A stretch of DNA of 64,000 bases from Lunularia cruciata (Eukaryota > Streptophyta > Marchantiopsida > Lunulariales > Lunulariaceae): the NCBI GenBank assembly GCA_948567375.1, contig OX419762.1:34601465-34665464 (forward strand). The letters are read 5' to 3'. The stretch's first letter is position 1, and each line of letters begins with the position of its first letter. The notes beneath the pieces were generated by a model. That model worked only from the letters and a program-made list of their open reading frames with translations, was not told where the DNA came from and ran no database searches. The position numbers and the translations under genes were made by a program. Shown piece after piece: positions 10,472 to 23,500 of the stretch.

Positions 10472-13063
10472 CTTGTCAAACAACTCACCTGATCTTCTTA
10501 GCAAGAAATTTAATTTAGTAAACTAACTTAACTAACAGTTTAAGGTTATGTTTAGTTGGTACTGCCATGTGTTGTTATATTACTATCCCAAAAGACAAAA
10601 GATTAGAAAATTAAATTTTCATTTATATTTCTTAGTGTTGTTGATTGAACTGTTTCATTGGTCTCATAAGGAGATTTGTGATTATCTTCCATAATTAATT
10701 GCTGAAAAAGATCAGTCTTGTCCTTCTAAGACACAAAATAAAAGGAAAAAAGTATGAAGACAAGGAATCTCTTCACCGTTACTTCTTCATCATGAAGCCC
10801 AATTATTGTCAATCAGTATATTTAAGATAGAAAGAGATATCTTCCAACTACAAAATACAAAGATAGAAAAAAATATATATGAGAATGAATTATATATTCC
10901 ATTATTACTCCTTTTTCATTAAAAGAACTATTATAAATTACTATAGTTTAGGATGTTAATTTATTTAATTTTGAAAATAGGCTAAAGTAAAATTCAAGTA
11001 TGATGTTAAGATTTTAGAGACCAAATTTCTTATAGATAATAAAATAAATCAATTGACATATCTTTGATTAATCATATAAAATAAAGCCAAGAAATGCTAG
11101 GCTAAATTCTTTTCCTTTCAAGAGCCCAAGCAAGGGCTATTACTTAGAAGAAGAACTAACTGTTAAATTGTGCTGAGCTTAATATTAAAAATAACTTCTC
11201 ATAGAAGAAACCAAAACTCTGAGATTCATCGGGTAAGTTACGCCTTAATAATAATTAAAAAGAACACATGGCTAGAGTATTGGATACTAAATAAACTGTT
11301 TGAAGTAAGCACCACCAAATCTGCTCAATGTAAAGTAATATGAGCAAAGCAACTTAACACTATTTACACTTCTTTTACATAGGTAGTAAGCTTGTTGCAA
11401 AAGCTTAGAAAATTTTCTAAACAGATATCAATAATATCTCTTTTCTACCACCAAATGATCAATTTTTTATTATTATCTAGATTCGGTGTTAAGTGGCCTT
11501 ATTGAGCATCAAAAATACTAGCTAAAGGTACTTTAGCCTTAGCTAGCCTGCCAACAGAATCAATCTGAAGTTAAAGCTGTATTATCGATCTAAATTTAGG
11601 GTAAAACTTGGATTTTAACCAATAGTATTGGAAGTGGTTAAAAATTTCAGATTGATTGTTAAGTGTCCATACTCAAATGGTGATAATATTTATGGCATTT
11701 CATATTTTATGTAACAGCAAAGGTGTTGAATATCATGAAACCATTAAATTCTAGTTTTATAGTTTTATGAGTTGAAATTGATATAGATTTCACATAGTAA
11801 TAAATTATGTAATTACATTGGTTAAAAGACTCTATTGAATAATAGAAATGTAGAGGTTATCAAGATTTTATTTTATTTTATAGTTTTTCCTCTTTTATAA
11901 GTTTTAGAGGTTTTGAATTTTTTCACAAGAAGATCTTTGTTCTTACTTTTACTCTACTTGTTGCATAACTTTACGTTTTCTTTTTTGCACAAATATGTTT
12001 AACAATATAGTTTATCTAGTCTTTAACTATATTAAGCAAACTCCACTTGTTTAAGTTTATCATTGCTTTGGTGGTTATAGCATGCGCTTTAATTTTGTGT
12101 CAAAGTTGATGTAAGTTAGAATAAAGTTAGGGTATTGTTGATGCAATATGCATTTTATAACTTCACTCTTCACTTAGTTGACAGCAATTTTTTTCTTAAA
12201 TATAATTTGGATTTGAGATTTGAGATTTGAAGATTTGGTCTACCTTGCATTTACTTATTTTGAGAAGGATTCAAATGCTCAATACTTATGGAGGAAGCAT
12301 TACAATCTCCAAAATTCTTTATATCGTGTCACAAATTTTTTTTCTATGAGATAAGAGACATATAAATATGAGAAAAAACAATCTATAAAGTGTAGAAAAT
12401 ATTCAGCAAATGCGGAGTGTGTGATACGCTTTGCCTTGTGCTTTCACAACAACTTAGCAAACTGAAACATCTAAATAACTAATGGAAAGGTGTCAACCAA
12501 GACTCAATACTATGCACAAGTGCTCATGAATGAATTTTCATCTCATTCTTTCCTTACCATATGGTAAAATTTACATTCATATTTAGATCATTAAAATATC
12601 TAAATATTAGCTATGAGTTAATTTGTTTTATGTTATCAGTTATTATTGAAGAGTAACTATAAGGATACGAGAGTGCATGCACTTAATACCAAGCTATCAG
12701 TTGACTTTCATATTGTTTAAGGATAAAAGGTTGGTGAAAAGTAAGAAGGGTTTCAAAGTTAGAATACGTAACTATTTGTGATTTAGAAACAAGAAAAATT
12801 TCAGTATTTCTAAGTCTTTTTCCATCATTAGTGCAAGGACCCATGTATTTAAACACTGAGGTGCTGCCAAAAGAATAAGGAAAAATTGATGTTATTGAAA
12901 TTCTTCCATCAATACTGCAAGGAAGAAGAGAAATATTTTATTTTTAATTATTGTTGTACTAACAAAAGGAGATAATAGAATCCATGCTCTAAAGTCTATA
13001 TGTAAAATACGTACTCATATTGAATAGATTGCACTCTATTATCATGACATGTTCTAGTAGAGG

Positions 13064-13127
13064 ATACTTAGTTTATCTCATACTACTTTGAAATGTATAC
13101 TTAGTTGATCTCATACTACTCTGAAAT
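13064..13127. repeat. 33 bp tandem duplication
   Basis: ATACTTAGTTTATCTCATAC... (13064-13094) is repeated as ATACTTAGTTGATCTCATAC... (13097-13127), with two differences over 31 bases. A few bases further on, 13203-13223 carries three AAATAT-type units. Confidence 0.75.
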
Positions 13128-16100
13128 AAAAGAATATTTGTAGTATGAAGATAGTAAGCACTAAAGTAGAAGCTTTCAGATAGTATAGAACCATGTATGT
13201 ATAAATATAAATATAAATATAAAATTAGATAAAGAGATCTTCAATCCTACATGGGGTATGAGGGAGAGCTTTGTTAACACACCAAATCCTAATAGATATA
13301 AAAGTTTACCATATAAAACTACATGATACAAAAATATTACAAACCACATTGATAAATGATATTATATGTATATGTTATAACTACTTAAGTATCCCACTTG
13401 AGTAAATATGACTTATGAGTATATAATTAGCCATTTGAACAAGATATTCCCCAAAGTGGAAAGTAGATGATAATCAAATTCACTGGAACAAGAATTTAAC
13501 GATGAAATAGCAAAACAACTCTTATAGATACATATGTATTTTAAAGTGTGAGCCTTAACCCAAATCTCCACACTTGAGAGAACCAAAACTCTTTGATTTA
13601 AAGGATGAGCCTTGCGTCTCCAGTCTTTGAAATGGAGCAGAAACTTGAAGAGGAGTGCTTGAGAGCTTAATTAGTATTATTTTAGGTGGGACTTCAACAT
13701 CACCTGAAGTTCCTCAATTGATATGGAAAACTTGGAGAAACATTTATAAATAAGAATGAATTGATTATTCCAAGCTCAAAATTTATAAGATTAGCTTTCT
13801 AATTTCAATATTTCAAAAATTACGTTGAGAGCGAAATGAATAATCAATACCTTTTGCAGTTGTCCAGAAAGTCTCATAAAGTAGGATGGAGTATAACAGG
13901 AGTAACGACAATATCATTTGAAGCAACGAAGTTGGTTCCGGCAACAAAGAGATTCATAATAATTTTCCTAATTGCCAAAATAAGTGTGCTCATTAGAGAT
14001 AAACTCAAAAGTCAGCACCCATGATGTGTGATACTTGTACCTAAAAAGGAAACCCTATATCTATATAAGAAATTATCAAGGAAGAAATATGGGTCAAGCT
14101 GAATGTAGGTAATGAAAAACTGAAATATCTAGAAGATACTTAAGGAAAAAGGACAATACATTATAAATTGTATGGCCAAATGGAATCAAGAAAGCAATAT
14201 GCTTTAATAAGTCGTAGATTATGAACATATACGCTATCAAACTAGAGTACCACTCAACTAAGTTGAAGACCAAATGAACATCTAATATATGAAAATAATA
14301 AATCCATACCAAGCAATATAATTGTAAAATGAGATTCAAAGATACACTCGTATCTCCAATAATAGTCTAAAGGACTTCCCAAAGAGGTAACTATTGTAAT
14401 TTAATCTGGTGACAAGTATGTAAAAATAGACTCACAAGGCAAATGCTTAATGACTTGTAAGACTCAAAGTAAAAAAAAGAAGAAGATAATCTCTTGTAGA
14501 TGAGATTCATAAAGATAAAACACCAAAATTGTGGCTTGGAGAGCAGAAAGACTTGGAACACAAAATAAACTTAATAAAGGCATTATAGGAGGCGCCATGC
14601 CAAACGTAATCTACTCGACAGAAAGTACAAAGAAAGAGAAGTAAACAGTCTCAAACATTGACGATGGAATATCCCATGTACGCTCTAATGCCTATCCTTA
14701 GAGGTCCGGGTTTGATGATCTACAAAAGGATAAGGTATATGCCTTAAGAACCATTCTGACTTTTCTATGTGAATTTTAGCAAACATAATCAGACAAAGAT
14801 CAGATCAAACTGTGATGTTGTACAGCAAGTTAACCCTGCTTTGGAAGAAATGAGAATATATTACCATATCAAGGGCAAATTTAGTTGAGTGCACACTCGA
14901 CTGACAAGCTTAACGTGGTAACGACTAGCATATCAAAAGGTCAGTTAGTAATAACTGCAAGACTACGTGAGCTAGCTCACCCGCTGTCTTTATTTCTCAT
15001 TATTCTGACCATTGACAATTTTAGTGAGTTGGAGTATCAAGATCTTTAAGGAGGGTTTTACTCTTATCATTGATGGTGTCCTTCCCTATCCGTCACCGTC
15101 TGCCGACTGACAGATTTTGCACTGTTTGAATATTTGATAGATCCGGTGAATCATGTTCTTGTGAGAAAAGAGAATATAAAACACAAAACTTCTCGATGCA
15201 TCAAAGTCGTGGTGATATAGAATGAAATATGATGGGCTTCGTTAAACAAATGTGGGTGAAAGGAAAAAGGTTTGATTGACCCAGGTATGAGGGGCACACT
15301 GTGCTCGTTTATAATATTACTGCTGACTCCAAAGGGTATATATACACTTGCATGCACAGGTCTATTTGCTTTCATATAGGGGGCAATCATCTGGAAGAAG
15401 GTGGCATCATCCCCATTAGTTTTGAAGTTTGCAGAACAGAGGTTGTACTTTGTGCTTCGGACGAGGAAAAGTTATGTTTTGTACTTTAATACTAATGCAT
15501 ATTTCTTCCCGGTTTCGTAAAAGATGAGGGAACCTCCCACACTTGGAAAGTCATGTTTGCATAGAGAAGTTCGTTTCATAGCCTGAACCTCCTGCAGGGC
15601 TAGACTTTCATTTTAGACTGCAGTTCAATCCCGAAACTAGGCTTTTTGGATAGCTCTAGGAAATATCCTTGCCTTTTACTATAGCCTTTCGTGGCCGTGA
15701 ATTCGAGGTGAACGGGGGACACAGAACCCTCGTTACCAATGCGCTTAGACAATGTGTAAGAGCGAGCGAAGCACTGATTTCCTCTGAGAATCACGAAACG
15801 TATGAAGGCAGAATAGGCATGATATAACAAAGAAAAAGTGGCGTGGACACATGTACGCGTCCTGATGTGGCCTTTTGGGGACATATGTATGAAGGAATCT
15901 TGGACCAAATCTCGGCAGACACTTTCAAGGTATGAAGCTTCCTCTAGAAATAAAATCTTTTGGTTAATATAGTACCTGGACTTGGTGAACGTCCCCACCA
16001 CCACAGGAACGAGATGGTTGGTTCCGGGTGGAATATAGTGGAAACTCGTTACGACATTGTTGAAACCCACAAGTTAGCCGTGCATGGGAACCATAGTGGC

Positions 16101-16491
16101 TTTAAAAAGTAGACGTGGACTTAAGTGCCATATTGAAGTTGAGAACATCACATGTATGACAGAGACGAGCGGATTTTATAGTTTATTAAGTCGGCTGCAG
16201 GAAGTTTACATGGTCAAACACACCTACCCCGCTCTTACCGTGATGGAATGAAACGGAGCCTTTTGAAAGGTGAAACATATCGAATCTACATAGTACGAAC
16301 GAAACGAATTCATGTCCAGAGACCATACGCTTGAGTTCGATCACTCGCCTGATCTGAAGCATACGGGGTGTTGTTTGACACATAAATTGTACTCTAACAA
16401 AACGTGTGGGTGGGGTGCAGAAGAGGAGATGGAAAGAATGTGACCTTCAAAAAGAGCTTCTTTTATCCATAAAGATGAAGATTGCGCACCC

Positions 16492-16510
16492 CCCCTAAAC
16501 CCTAAACCCT
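16492..16510. promoter_or_regulatory. Telo-box / short interstitial telomere motif
   Basis: CCCTAAACCCTAAACCCT gives about two and a half copies of the plant telomere unit CCCTAAA. In plants AAACCCTAA boxes are known in promoters and leaders, often of translation-related genes, and recruit telobox-binding factors and Polycomb. No adjacent gene is visible to attach it to. Confidence 0.5.
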
Positions 16511-18248
16511 TCCCTTATCGGGAAAAGGTTATTTCAATTGAGAACCTGGATAGTGACAAACTACCTTTCTTTCTATTCTTGTGGTGCTAGTCAGCTACCC
16601 TTACATGAATGAACGGATGGAACTCCATCTACCTGCCATATGTCGAGTTAAAACATGCACCGTACGTTTACGCATGTACATCTACTAGCGCAGCTACACT
16701 TCTATCTGCTGCTCTAAGCACTGCTAGGTAGTAAACACATCCCTCGGCGGTCGCTGGGTTAAGACAAGGATTGGTGATGTTGGAGCTGATAGAATAGAGA
16801 ATAGTTTGCCAATCAGAAGTCCGCTTTGGCTAGGACCAGGAGACTGGTGTTGATCATGTTGGAAGTGCGGCAAGGGCATCAGCAAGTACTGCTAGCAAAC
16901 TTAAAAATTCTCATCGAGTACTTGGCGGTGACGGTTGATTGCTGCAGCATACCCTACCTGGCCGGCCTGGCCTCTCTCCATAGCCAGATAATCGGTTACG
17001 CACTACGCCTCGACTGGACACCGCTTCGAATATCAAATGATCCATATGGCACATGACATTGTGCTTGCTCGTGTATCATCTTCGAACTTGGTGATTTCCA
17101 CCTTTGGCTAGGAGACTGATGGTTGCTCTTATGTGTACACTGAATCTGCTGTTCAATGAATAAAGAACTTAGTCAAGCACTTGATGGCGAATGGCTGCAG
17201 CACATCCGAAGGAACTTGTCTTTCACAGCCCGCTCATTAGCTGTAAACTGAATGGGGTTCATCTATAACATGAATCTAACCAGAGGACGCAAATTTGTCT
17301 CAAGGGAGCCTGATGAATATGCTTTGTAAGGAACGGCTAGGTTTCTTTGAAATTATTTGATGGAACCACTGAATAACTGTAAGCAGAATGATTGATACTT
17401 GTTCGATCATATCGACAAGTATACGCATATAGGGAAACACGAATTGAGGAAGGTCTAATATGAAGCTAAAGCAAACAAATGTGCGTGCACAAGGGAAGTA
17501 TACGGTATCGTTATCCTTCAGTCATATATCTATATTAGGACCATAACAGCAAAGTGGCAAATCACGCATTTTCATCTACCTGCAAAAGAATTCGAAGATC
17601 AAAGTGGATTGATTCGCAATGATTGTACCGTTCTCTTAACAAGGAAGCGATAAGTACTCGTCCTTCTGAATTGATAGGCACCGAAATGGCTTAATTGACT
17701 GCCAAGGGACCTGGCAACCTATTTTTATCCAAACCCTGGATAACGCCGTGCCTTGCAACGTACCAAGTATCACTTCTCATATTCAACTCAAGCTGATTGT
17801 AAGATCAAAGCAACCTGATTGATGATGATACTTATGCGAGCAATGAAAACTTAAGAGGTGGTGACGTCAAAGTCGCAGCCTCACCTGCAGATGGAGAGAC
17901 CAAAATAAGACCAATTTAGAAGTGTCTGCAAAAGATAACAAGAATATGCAATTCAAACACTTGACATTCAGTGACAAAACACAACATAAGTAAGAAGGTT
18001 GAACGTTCGCAGTCAAATCCAGACAAGGAATCGTTGAGTGATGAAGTCGTGAGTCTTATGGTAACACCACTGTACCACTTATTCAAACCACATACGGGAT
18101 ACCAAACGCACGATGTGAGCAGCAAAAATTGGGGAAAGATGGGAATATCTAAACATGCGGCAGAGGTGAAACATAGACGCTAGGACTTGTTGAATTTATG
18201 GGTTGGATCTTATACGAAGGAGTGTATAAATCGCTTAGTTCATGATCT

Positions 18249-18272
18249 AAAGAAAGAAAGAAAGAAAGAAAT
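18249..18272. repeat. (AAAG)n microsatellite
   Basis: About five to six AAAG/GAAA units in a row, in the low-repeat island. No gene context is recognised. Confidence 0.85.
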
Positions 18273-20560
18273 AAATGTATTTGAAGGACTTTATCAGTCT
18301 GCAGTAATGTATGAGGATGGGAAGCGAAGAAGTACGGTACTATGAAGGTGTGGCCTACGAGGCCGGTCATCAAGTAGTAGATTGGTAGTTGAGGCACAAC
18401 CGGCTCAATCATTGAACTCAGATTCTATGAATCTTCCCGGAAGTTTTGTTATGAGCTGAAACGCCGGCTACTGTACTTTGGCACAAACGCATGCTTCCAA
18501 CGCAGGTCATGCATAGCTTGTTGCCCTCGAGGAGTTCATAACTATCACTTGAAGCAAAGAATTCCAGTAAATTTGTAGTTTCGCAAAACGATGTGCAGAA
18601 ATTTTGATGAAATATCGCATGCGGCGCTCCAAATATCGTCGCTTCATGCACGCTCAGTCAGATGCGCTACCAAAGCGCTATCATCCATTCGACATCTCTT
18701 TCGCATGCATCTTATGTAGACTTAACATCAAGTTTAGCACAAGTATGAGAAGTCCCCTGTCTCACTACATGGTTTTTCTTGACCATTATGACAAGTCTCT
18801 TGTTCTCCTTTGCCGTACTCGAGCCAGTACTTCATGTTAGATCTAGACAAAATTCCCCGAATCCGATGCTCAATCAACGATGCGGTGTAAGTGGTGACTT
18901 GAACTGTGAGTCGTGGATGAGACTGTTCTCTTTCGTATATTTAACGAGTTGGTAGCCAGATGGATAATTTCCTCTCCAGAGGGTAGAATCATTGACCACA
19001 GAAGTAGGAGTGCCGGTTGTGGGCTCTCCAATTACTCCTGCAAATTGCTACATATGAATTGCTATATTGCTATCTATTCATGTCTTAATATGTAGGGGAT
19101 CACTCGCACCTGGCAGCTACACTAAAGTAGTCTGTCGAATACTAGTTTTTATTCCGGAGTCCTCATAGATTCTGGAACATGCCATGAGAAAGCTAAATCT
19201 CTATGATGGCAATGAGTAAAGTGACTAATTTGCTAAATTTTACCCAGAAATGTAATGATTCAGATTCCGTAGGGTAATATGCCACGAATCGGTCCAGACT
19301 TCATCTAGCATAGCCATGACCATTTTAGTTCAAGCTGCATCATTGCAGTTGCAAATGCACTCGATTACACGTCAAAAGTCTTACCCTTATGGGTGGCAAT
19401 AAAAAGAAAGAGGAGGCACGTAGCTTTTATCTACTAGTCGTGAGTCATATACACATCAAGACCTGCAACATGCCCGCAAGATGCCTATGTCTATGTTTCC
19501 TCCTGATAATATGACGGAAGCCTAGCTAAGACATAGACGGATATCATGCCCAAAGTGCAATGGCGAGATGATAGTTGGGTAAAGGTGTGAGTTCTTTCGG
19601 TCCAGTTTCGGCCCACCCTATTTTATTCAGATCGGTGAGAGCACAAATCAATTTACAATCAGGTATGGAGCTCTGATGAACAAGCCTTTACGCATCATAA
19701 ATGACAACATGTCCCCTATTGTGACAAGAGAAAACCAGGCTTCCAGATCCATTAATTTTCATGCATTATCGATTGACGATTGATCGTTATGGCGAGAGAA
19801 GCAACTCGGAATGATTTCCTCCAGTTGACTGTCAGATACTAAAGTTCTCTCACTTACCAACCAAAGTGTGCTCCATATATGCACTCAGTTAGGCATCAAT
19901 CAATGACACACGATAGGGAGCCCTTTATTAAATTGGACAGGACTTGGTATGTTTCTACCTTAGATAATCATAGTTTTCTTTCTGGATCTTTTATTCATAA
20001 TTTAATGGAAACTACAGCAAACTCGCTCCATTTAAGCAATCCTAGACATGTAAATGCACGTTCAGCTGAAGGCCTATGCGTCTGTATCCTACTGTTAGGA
20101 CAATGGGATACAAGTATGACACCGGCTTAATATCCAAATAGGCCTGAACAATTGCTGGTACTAGTATGATGCGATATGACCCTGATACCGCTTTGAGCAA
20201 TGATATCGACCGAACTTTACAGTTCGGTTCGATTTTGCATTGCACTCATGATTTCGTACTTCATACTATCCTTGAAATACGGCATGAAGGTCTATATCCT
20301 TTACGCTGTGTAATGATATCAACCAAAAATCGCTGCACCTTGGTAGGCCTAGGGAAGGAAATTATACCCCGGATTGAGCTCAAACATGCCATCAAATATC
20401 TATGTCTCTTCTGTGACAATGATAGGAAACAGGACTCAACCTGTGATGTTACTCCTGCATGACATTTATCCTGGAATTGTCATAGCCACTGCTGGACAGT
20501 GAAATAATGATCATAGGGTCCTGCATGTGCAAGGCAGTATTACAGCAAAGTTACCCTCTG

Positions 20561-23500
20561 TTGAGCGTTATGTTGTGGAGGAGGAGCAGGAGAATAGGAT
20601 ACAGAGTGGGACTGGCACGCTGGCGTATGCGAGTAAGAGGGAGAGAGGGTTCCTTGTAAGGAGAACATGATCACAGGAGTTTGACCATGGCTGTTTACGG
20701 GTGAGAGAGCGGCTGTTCACCCCAGACCGAAAGATGGAACGAAAAGTCTGAAAGGAGGTTAACAGAGATATGAAGAGAGAGAGAGAGAGTCTTGGGTAAA
20801 AGTGGGACTGGAAAAGCAAGTCGCTTTGGGTTTTGTACTTGCAGAGAGAAGTGCAGGAGAAAGGTAAGGTTCGATTCCGGCTCAAAACATCTAACTATAC
20901 GGATTGGAATTAAAGTAAAAAGGCGTCATGTGAGTGAGTTTGTCGGAACGACGAATTTTTGATCGGAGGGAAGATATGGGTGGATTTGGGCTGTAGATCG
21001 TATCCAAGCGTCATTAGAGTAGAGAAAATAGTTTCGTATCATAGAAGTTTATGAGGTCATGGACGAAGAAGCAGGCAGACAACACATTGCATGAGTATGA
21101 CAAAGTCAGTTGTATAAAATACTAGGCAAGTTTACAGACAACGGCCCTGAAGAGTCGTGGCTGGCTGGCTGGCTGGCAAAATATACTTTAAAGTTATCTT
21201 TATTGTATCCTATGTTCTTCTTCTCTGACTCTGTAACACAGATCCGTCTAGGCTTGTGTTCCATACGCGGCATCCAACAAGACAAATGGCATGTTTCTTG
21301 CTACCTCCCCTGTTCACAAATTTCCTTGTCTTCCGGCCTTAGGGGACGGGATTCACATTCATTCCTCCAAAAGATGCATTGCCTTAAGTTTTCATTGCTT
21401 CGATCGAGGAGAAACTCTTTACAACCAGTACAAGTTCTACAGTTACTACAAAGTATCATATCATATGGAGGGGCCATGTCCCCATTTCCCCAATTCCTAC
21501 CGAGAGTGACCATGAGGTTCGCGGGTATGTCTGCCTTTTCATCAAAATGAATGGACAGAGGCAGCTGGACTACCACCCACTGGTCCCACAAGATTTGCCA
21601 GAACTGTTAAAGAAAAGTACATTTTGCGGATAAAACTGAGACTGTCACAAAGTCCATAGCCTAGAAATCAAGTCAAACTCACTGCAGCTGATTGTGGGCC
21701 ACTGTCAAACTCCTTTCTTCACCCTAGAAAGCTAAAAGGCTTACCGCCTTATTCACAGCCGTAACGACACAGAAGTATTGTTGTGTAGTAGTAGTAGTAG
21801 AAGGAGAAGCAGCAGGAGGGACAGGACAGGAAGATGCATCTGTCTCATGGTGCTCATGATACTTTCTACCCAGTACACGACTGATCAAATTTAAACTTAC
21901 CGTCATCGATCGATCCATCCCACGTACAACTGTTTTACGAGTACCAAGCCTTATAAATAAAGATCTCCTGTTCAGAATACGAGTACAAGCTGATTACTGT
22001 AGTGTCACGCAAGGCAACAAGCAGGCAGCAAGGCAAAAGTACATGCTATCCTTAGCAGCAACAACAACGACTCTTCGCCCGATATTTAAGTCCCAACTTT
22101 CACTAGTTCCTGCTCCCGCTTAAAAAAAACCTACTCACAGAATCATGTTGTGCTGAATTGCAGCAAGTAAAGACAACTATAACACCAAGCATACACAGTG
22201 TAATATCAGTTATATGGAGATTAGTCAGAGCAGAGGAAGTACTCTCTAACTCCTTCATCTCTCTCGCATACTACTACGGTACATACATAGCTGTTTCTCT
22301 TTGTTTATGGGTGTCGCAAGGAGGCACATGTACACCATGCACTCCGTACACGATGCGCACATTCTCCTTAACTCTCAACACGTGTGCTCAACTAGTCCCT
22401 GTGCCCCGCTACTGGGCCCGAAAGGGGCCTCGGATCGAAGCCATCTACTTCCCGCCGAAGGACTTCGAAAACGCAACTGCGGTATGTTGTCATGGTCATG
22501 GGATTGACCGGTTACATGGTCACTAAACTCCAACCCTCCCTATGAACTGACCGAGAATCATAGATCAGATTCCGGTAGTGAATCAGACGTAGGCTGACTG
22601 CAGGGTTGCCTGGAACGGTCGCTCCCACACTGTTACTCCCGTGAACGTTATTCGTCATTATAGTGTCAAGGACACCCACTTCCTGTCTGACGGTTCTCTG
22701 ATTGAACCAGGGGGTCGGGAGGGAAATCGAATATTCGGCGGAAAAGGTGGGCGAAGGTGGGCGAAGGTAGGGAAAGGAACAAAAGGAGATGAGCGTGGGA
22801 TGTGTCCTTAGGACAGGGTAAGGAACGAGAGGGATAACGTGTAGAGGAGTGGGGGAACTGGGGACTGGACCGCACGCACGCTTGCTTGCTCCTTCGGAAG
22901 CGAGATTTGTTGCTTTCTGACTTGTGTCGGGCTGCGGAGCCGTGGACATGGATGTTAATGAAGCAAGCATGCTGAATACGGTACTGTACAGTAGTTCTCC
23001 CGATTGACATCCGTCCAAATCGATCGAACGTACTAATGCAGCGGAGATGGGAAATCACCTCAAGTGCGAATCATGTCCAATATGTCAAATCGACGAGCTA
23101 GATTCGTCTAGGTAGTCGATGATTCATTCAGGAACGTGGATGTTCGAAAATTCGTGCGTGCCAACGTCAAGTGTAGTAAGCCAAGCCAAGCGGGTGGGGA
23201 ATTGGAGAGGTCGCGATCGCGGTGGTCGAAAAGTCGTCGGGGGGAGGTAAGGAAGGAAGCAAAGATGGACGAGGAGGAGGAGGAGCATCAGCAGCAGCAG
23301 GAGGAAGAGAAGTAGACCAGACAAGGAGAGGATAGGGAGAAGAGGGAAGGAAGCAAAGTGAAAATGGCATCGAAGGGAGGTAGATAACGCTGCTCCAGTC
23401 AGCGAATGGCACAATTTCTTGACAAGTTCTGATAGGAAGAAGCGAAGTTGAAGGAGGTATGGTGGCAGGAAGGAAGTCGAAAGATGGGACCCAGCGTTTC

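Larger units (their letters stand above)
7519..15100. other. AT-rich, CG-poor, ORF-free block
   Basis: For about 7.5 kb the base composition is strongly AT-rich with very few CG dinucleotides. From 7165 to 13835 there is no open frame of 60 codons or more on either strand. I recognise no gene, organelle segment or transposon domain. It does hold an (AT)n tract, small tandem duplications and one longer inverted repeat (separate entries). Old methylated repeats eroded by C-to-T change would give this look. From about 13.6 kb composition becomes less extreme, and it merges into the CG-containing island near 15.1 kb. Confidence 0.6.
15101..20560. other. Low-repeat island, left part, no gene supported
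   Basis: Composition changes here to a balanced, CG-containing sequence with few repeats, as expected of gene space. No protein domain could be recognised on either strand. The longest open frame (15600-16070, - strand, 156 codons) has no known family and no supporting codon or splice pattern. The stretch contains a telo-box (16492-16510) and an (AAAG)n run at 18249-18272. Unspliced non-coding transcripts or short spliced genes cannot be excluded. Confidence 0.4.

Noticed and set aside
7519-15100. The AT-rich block considered as a transferred plastid or mitochondrial segment
   Set aside because: No organelle gene, tRNA or rRNA stretch could be recognised on either strand.
15600-16070. A 156-codon open frame on the - strand
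   Set aside because: No family resemblance, no domain pattern, and no supporting neighbours; length alone is not enough in this composition.
20820-20885. A GGTTCGATTCC string like a tRNA B box at about 20868
   Set aside because: The flanks do not form a T-stem, and no A box or acceptor stem fits at the right distance.
21110-21550. 146-codon + strand frame
   Set aside because: It starts beside a TGGC microsatellite, overlaps a 96-codon - strand frame, and matches no family.
22512-23058. Two overlapping - strand frames of 168 and 130 codons
   Set aside because: They overlap in different frames over the same purine-biased run, which is the mark of composition and not of coding.
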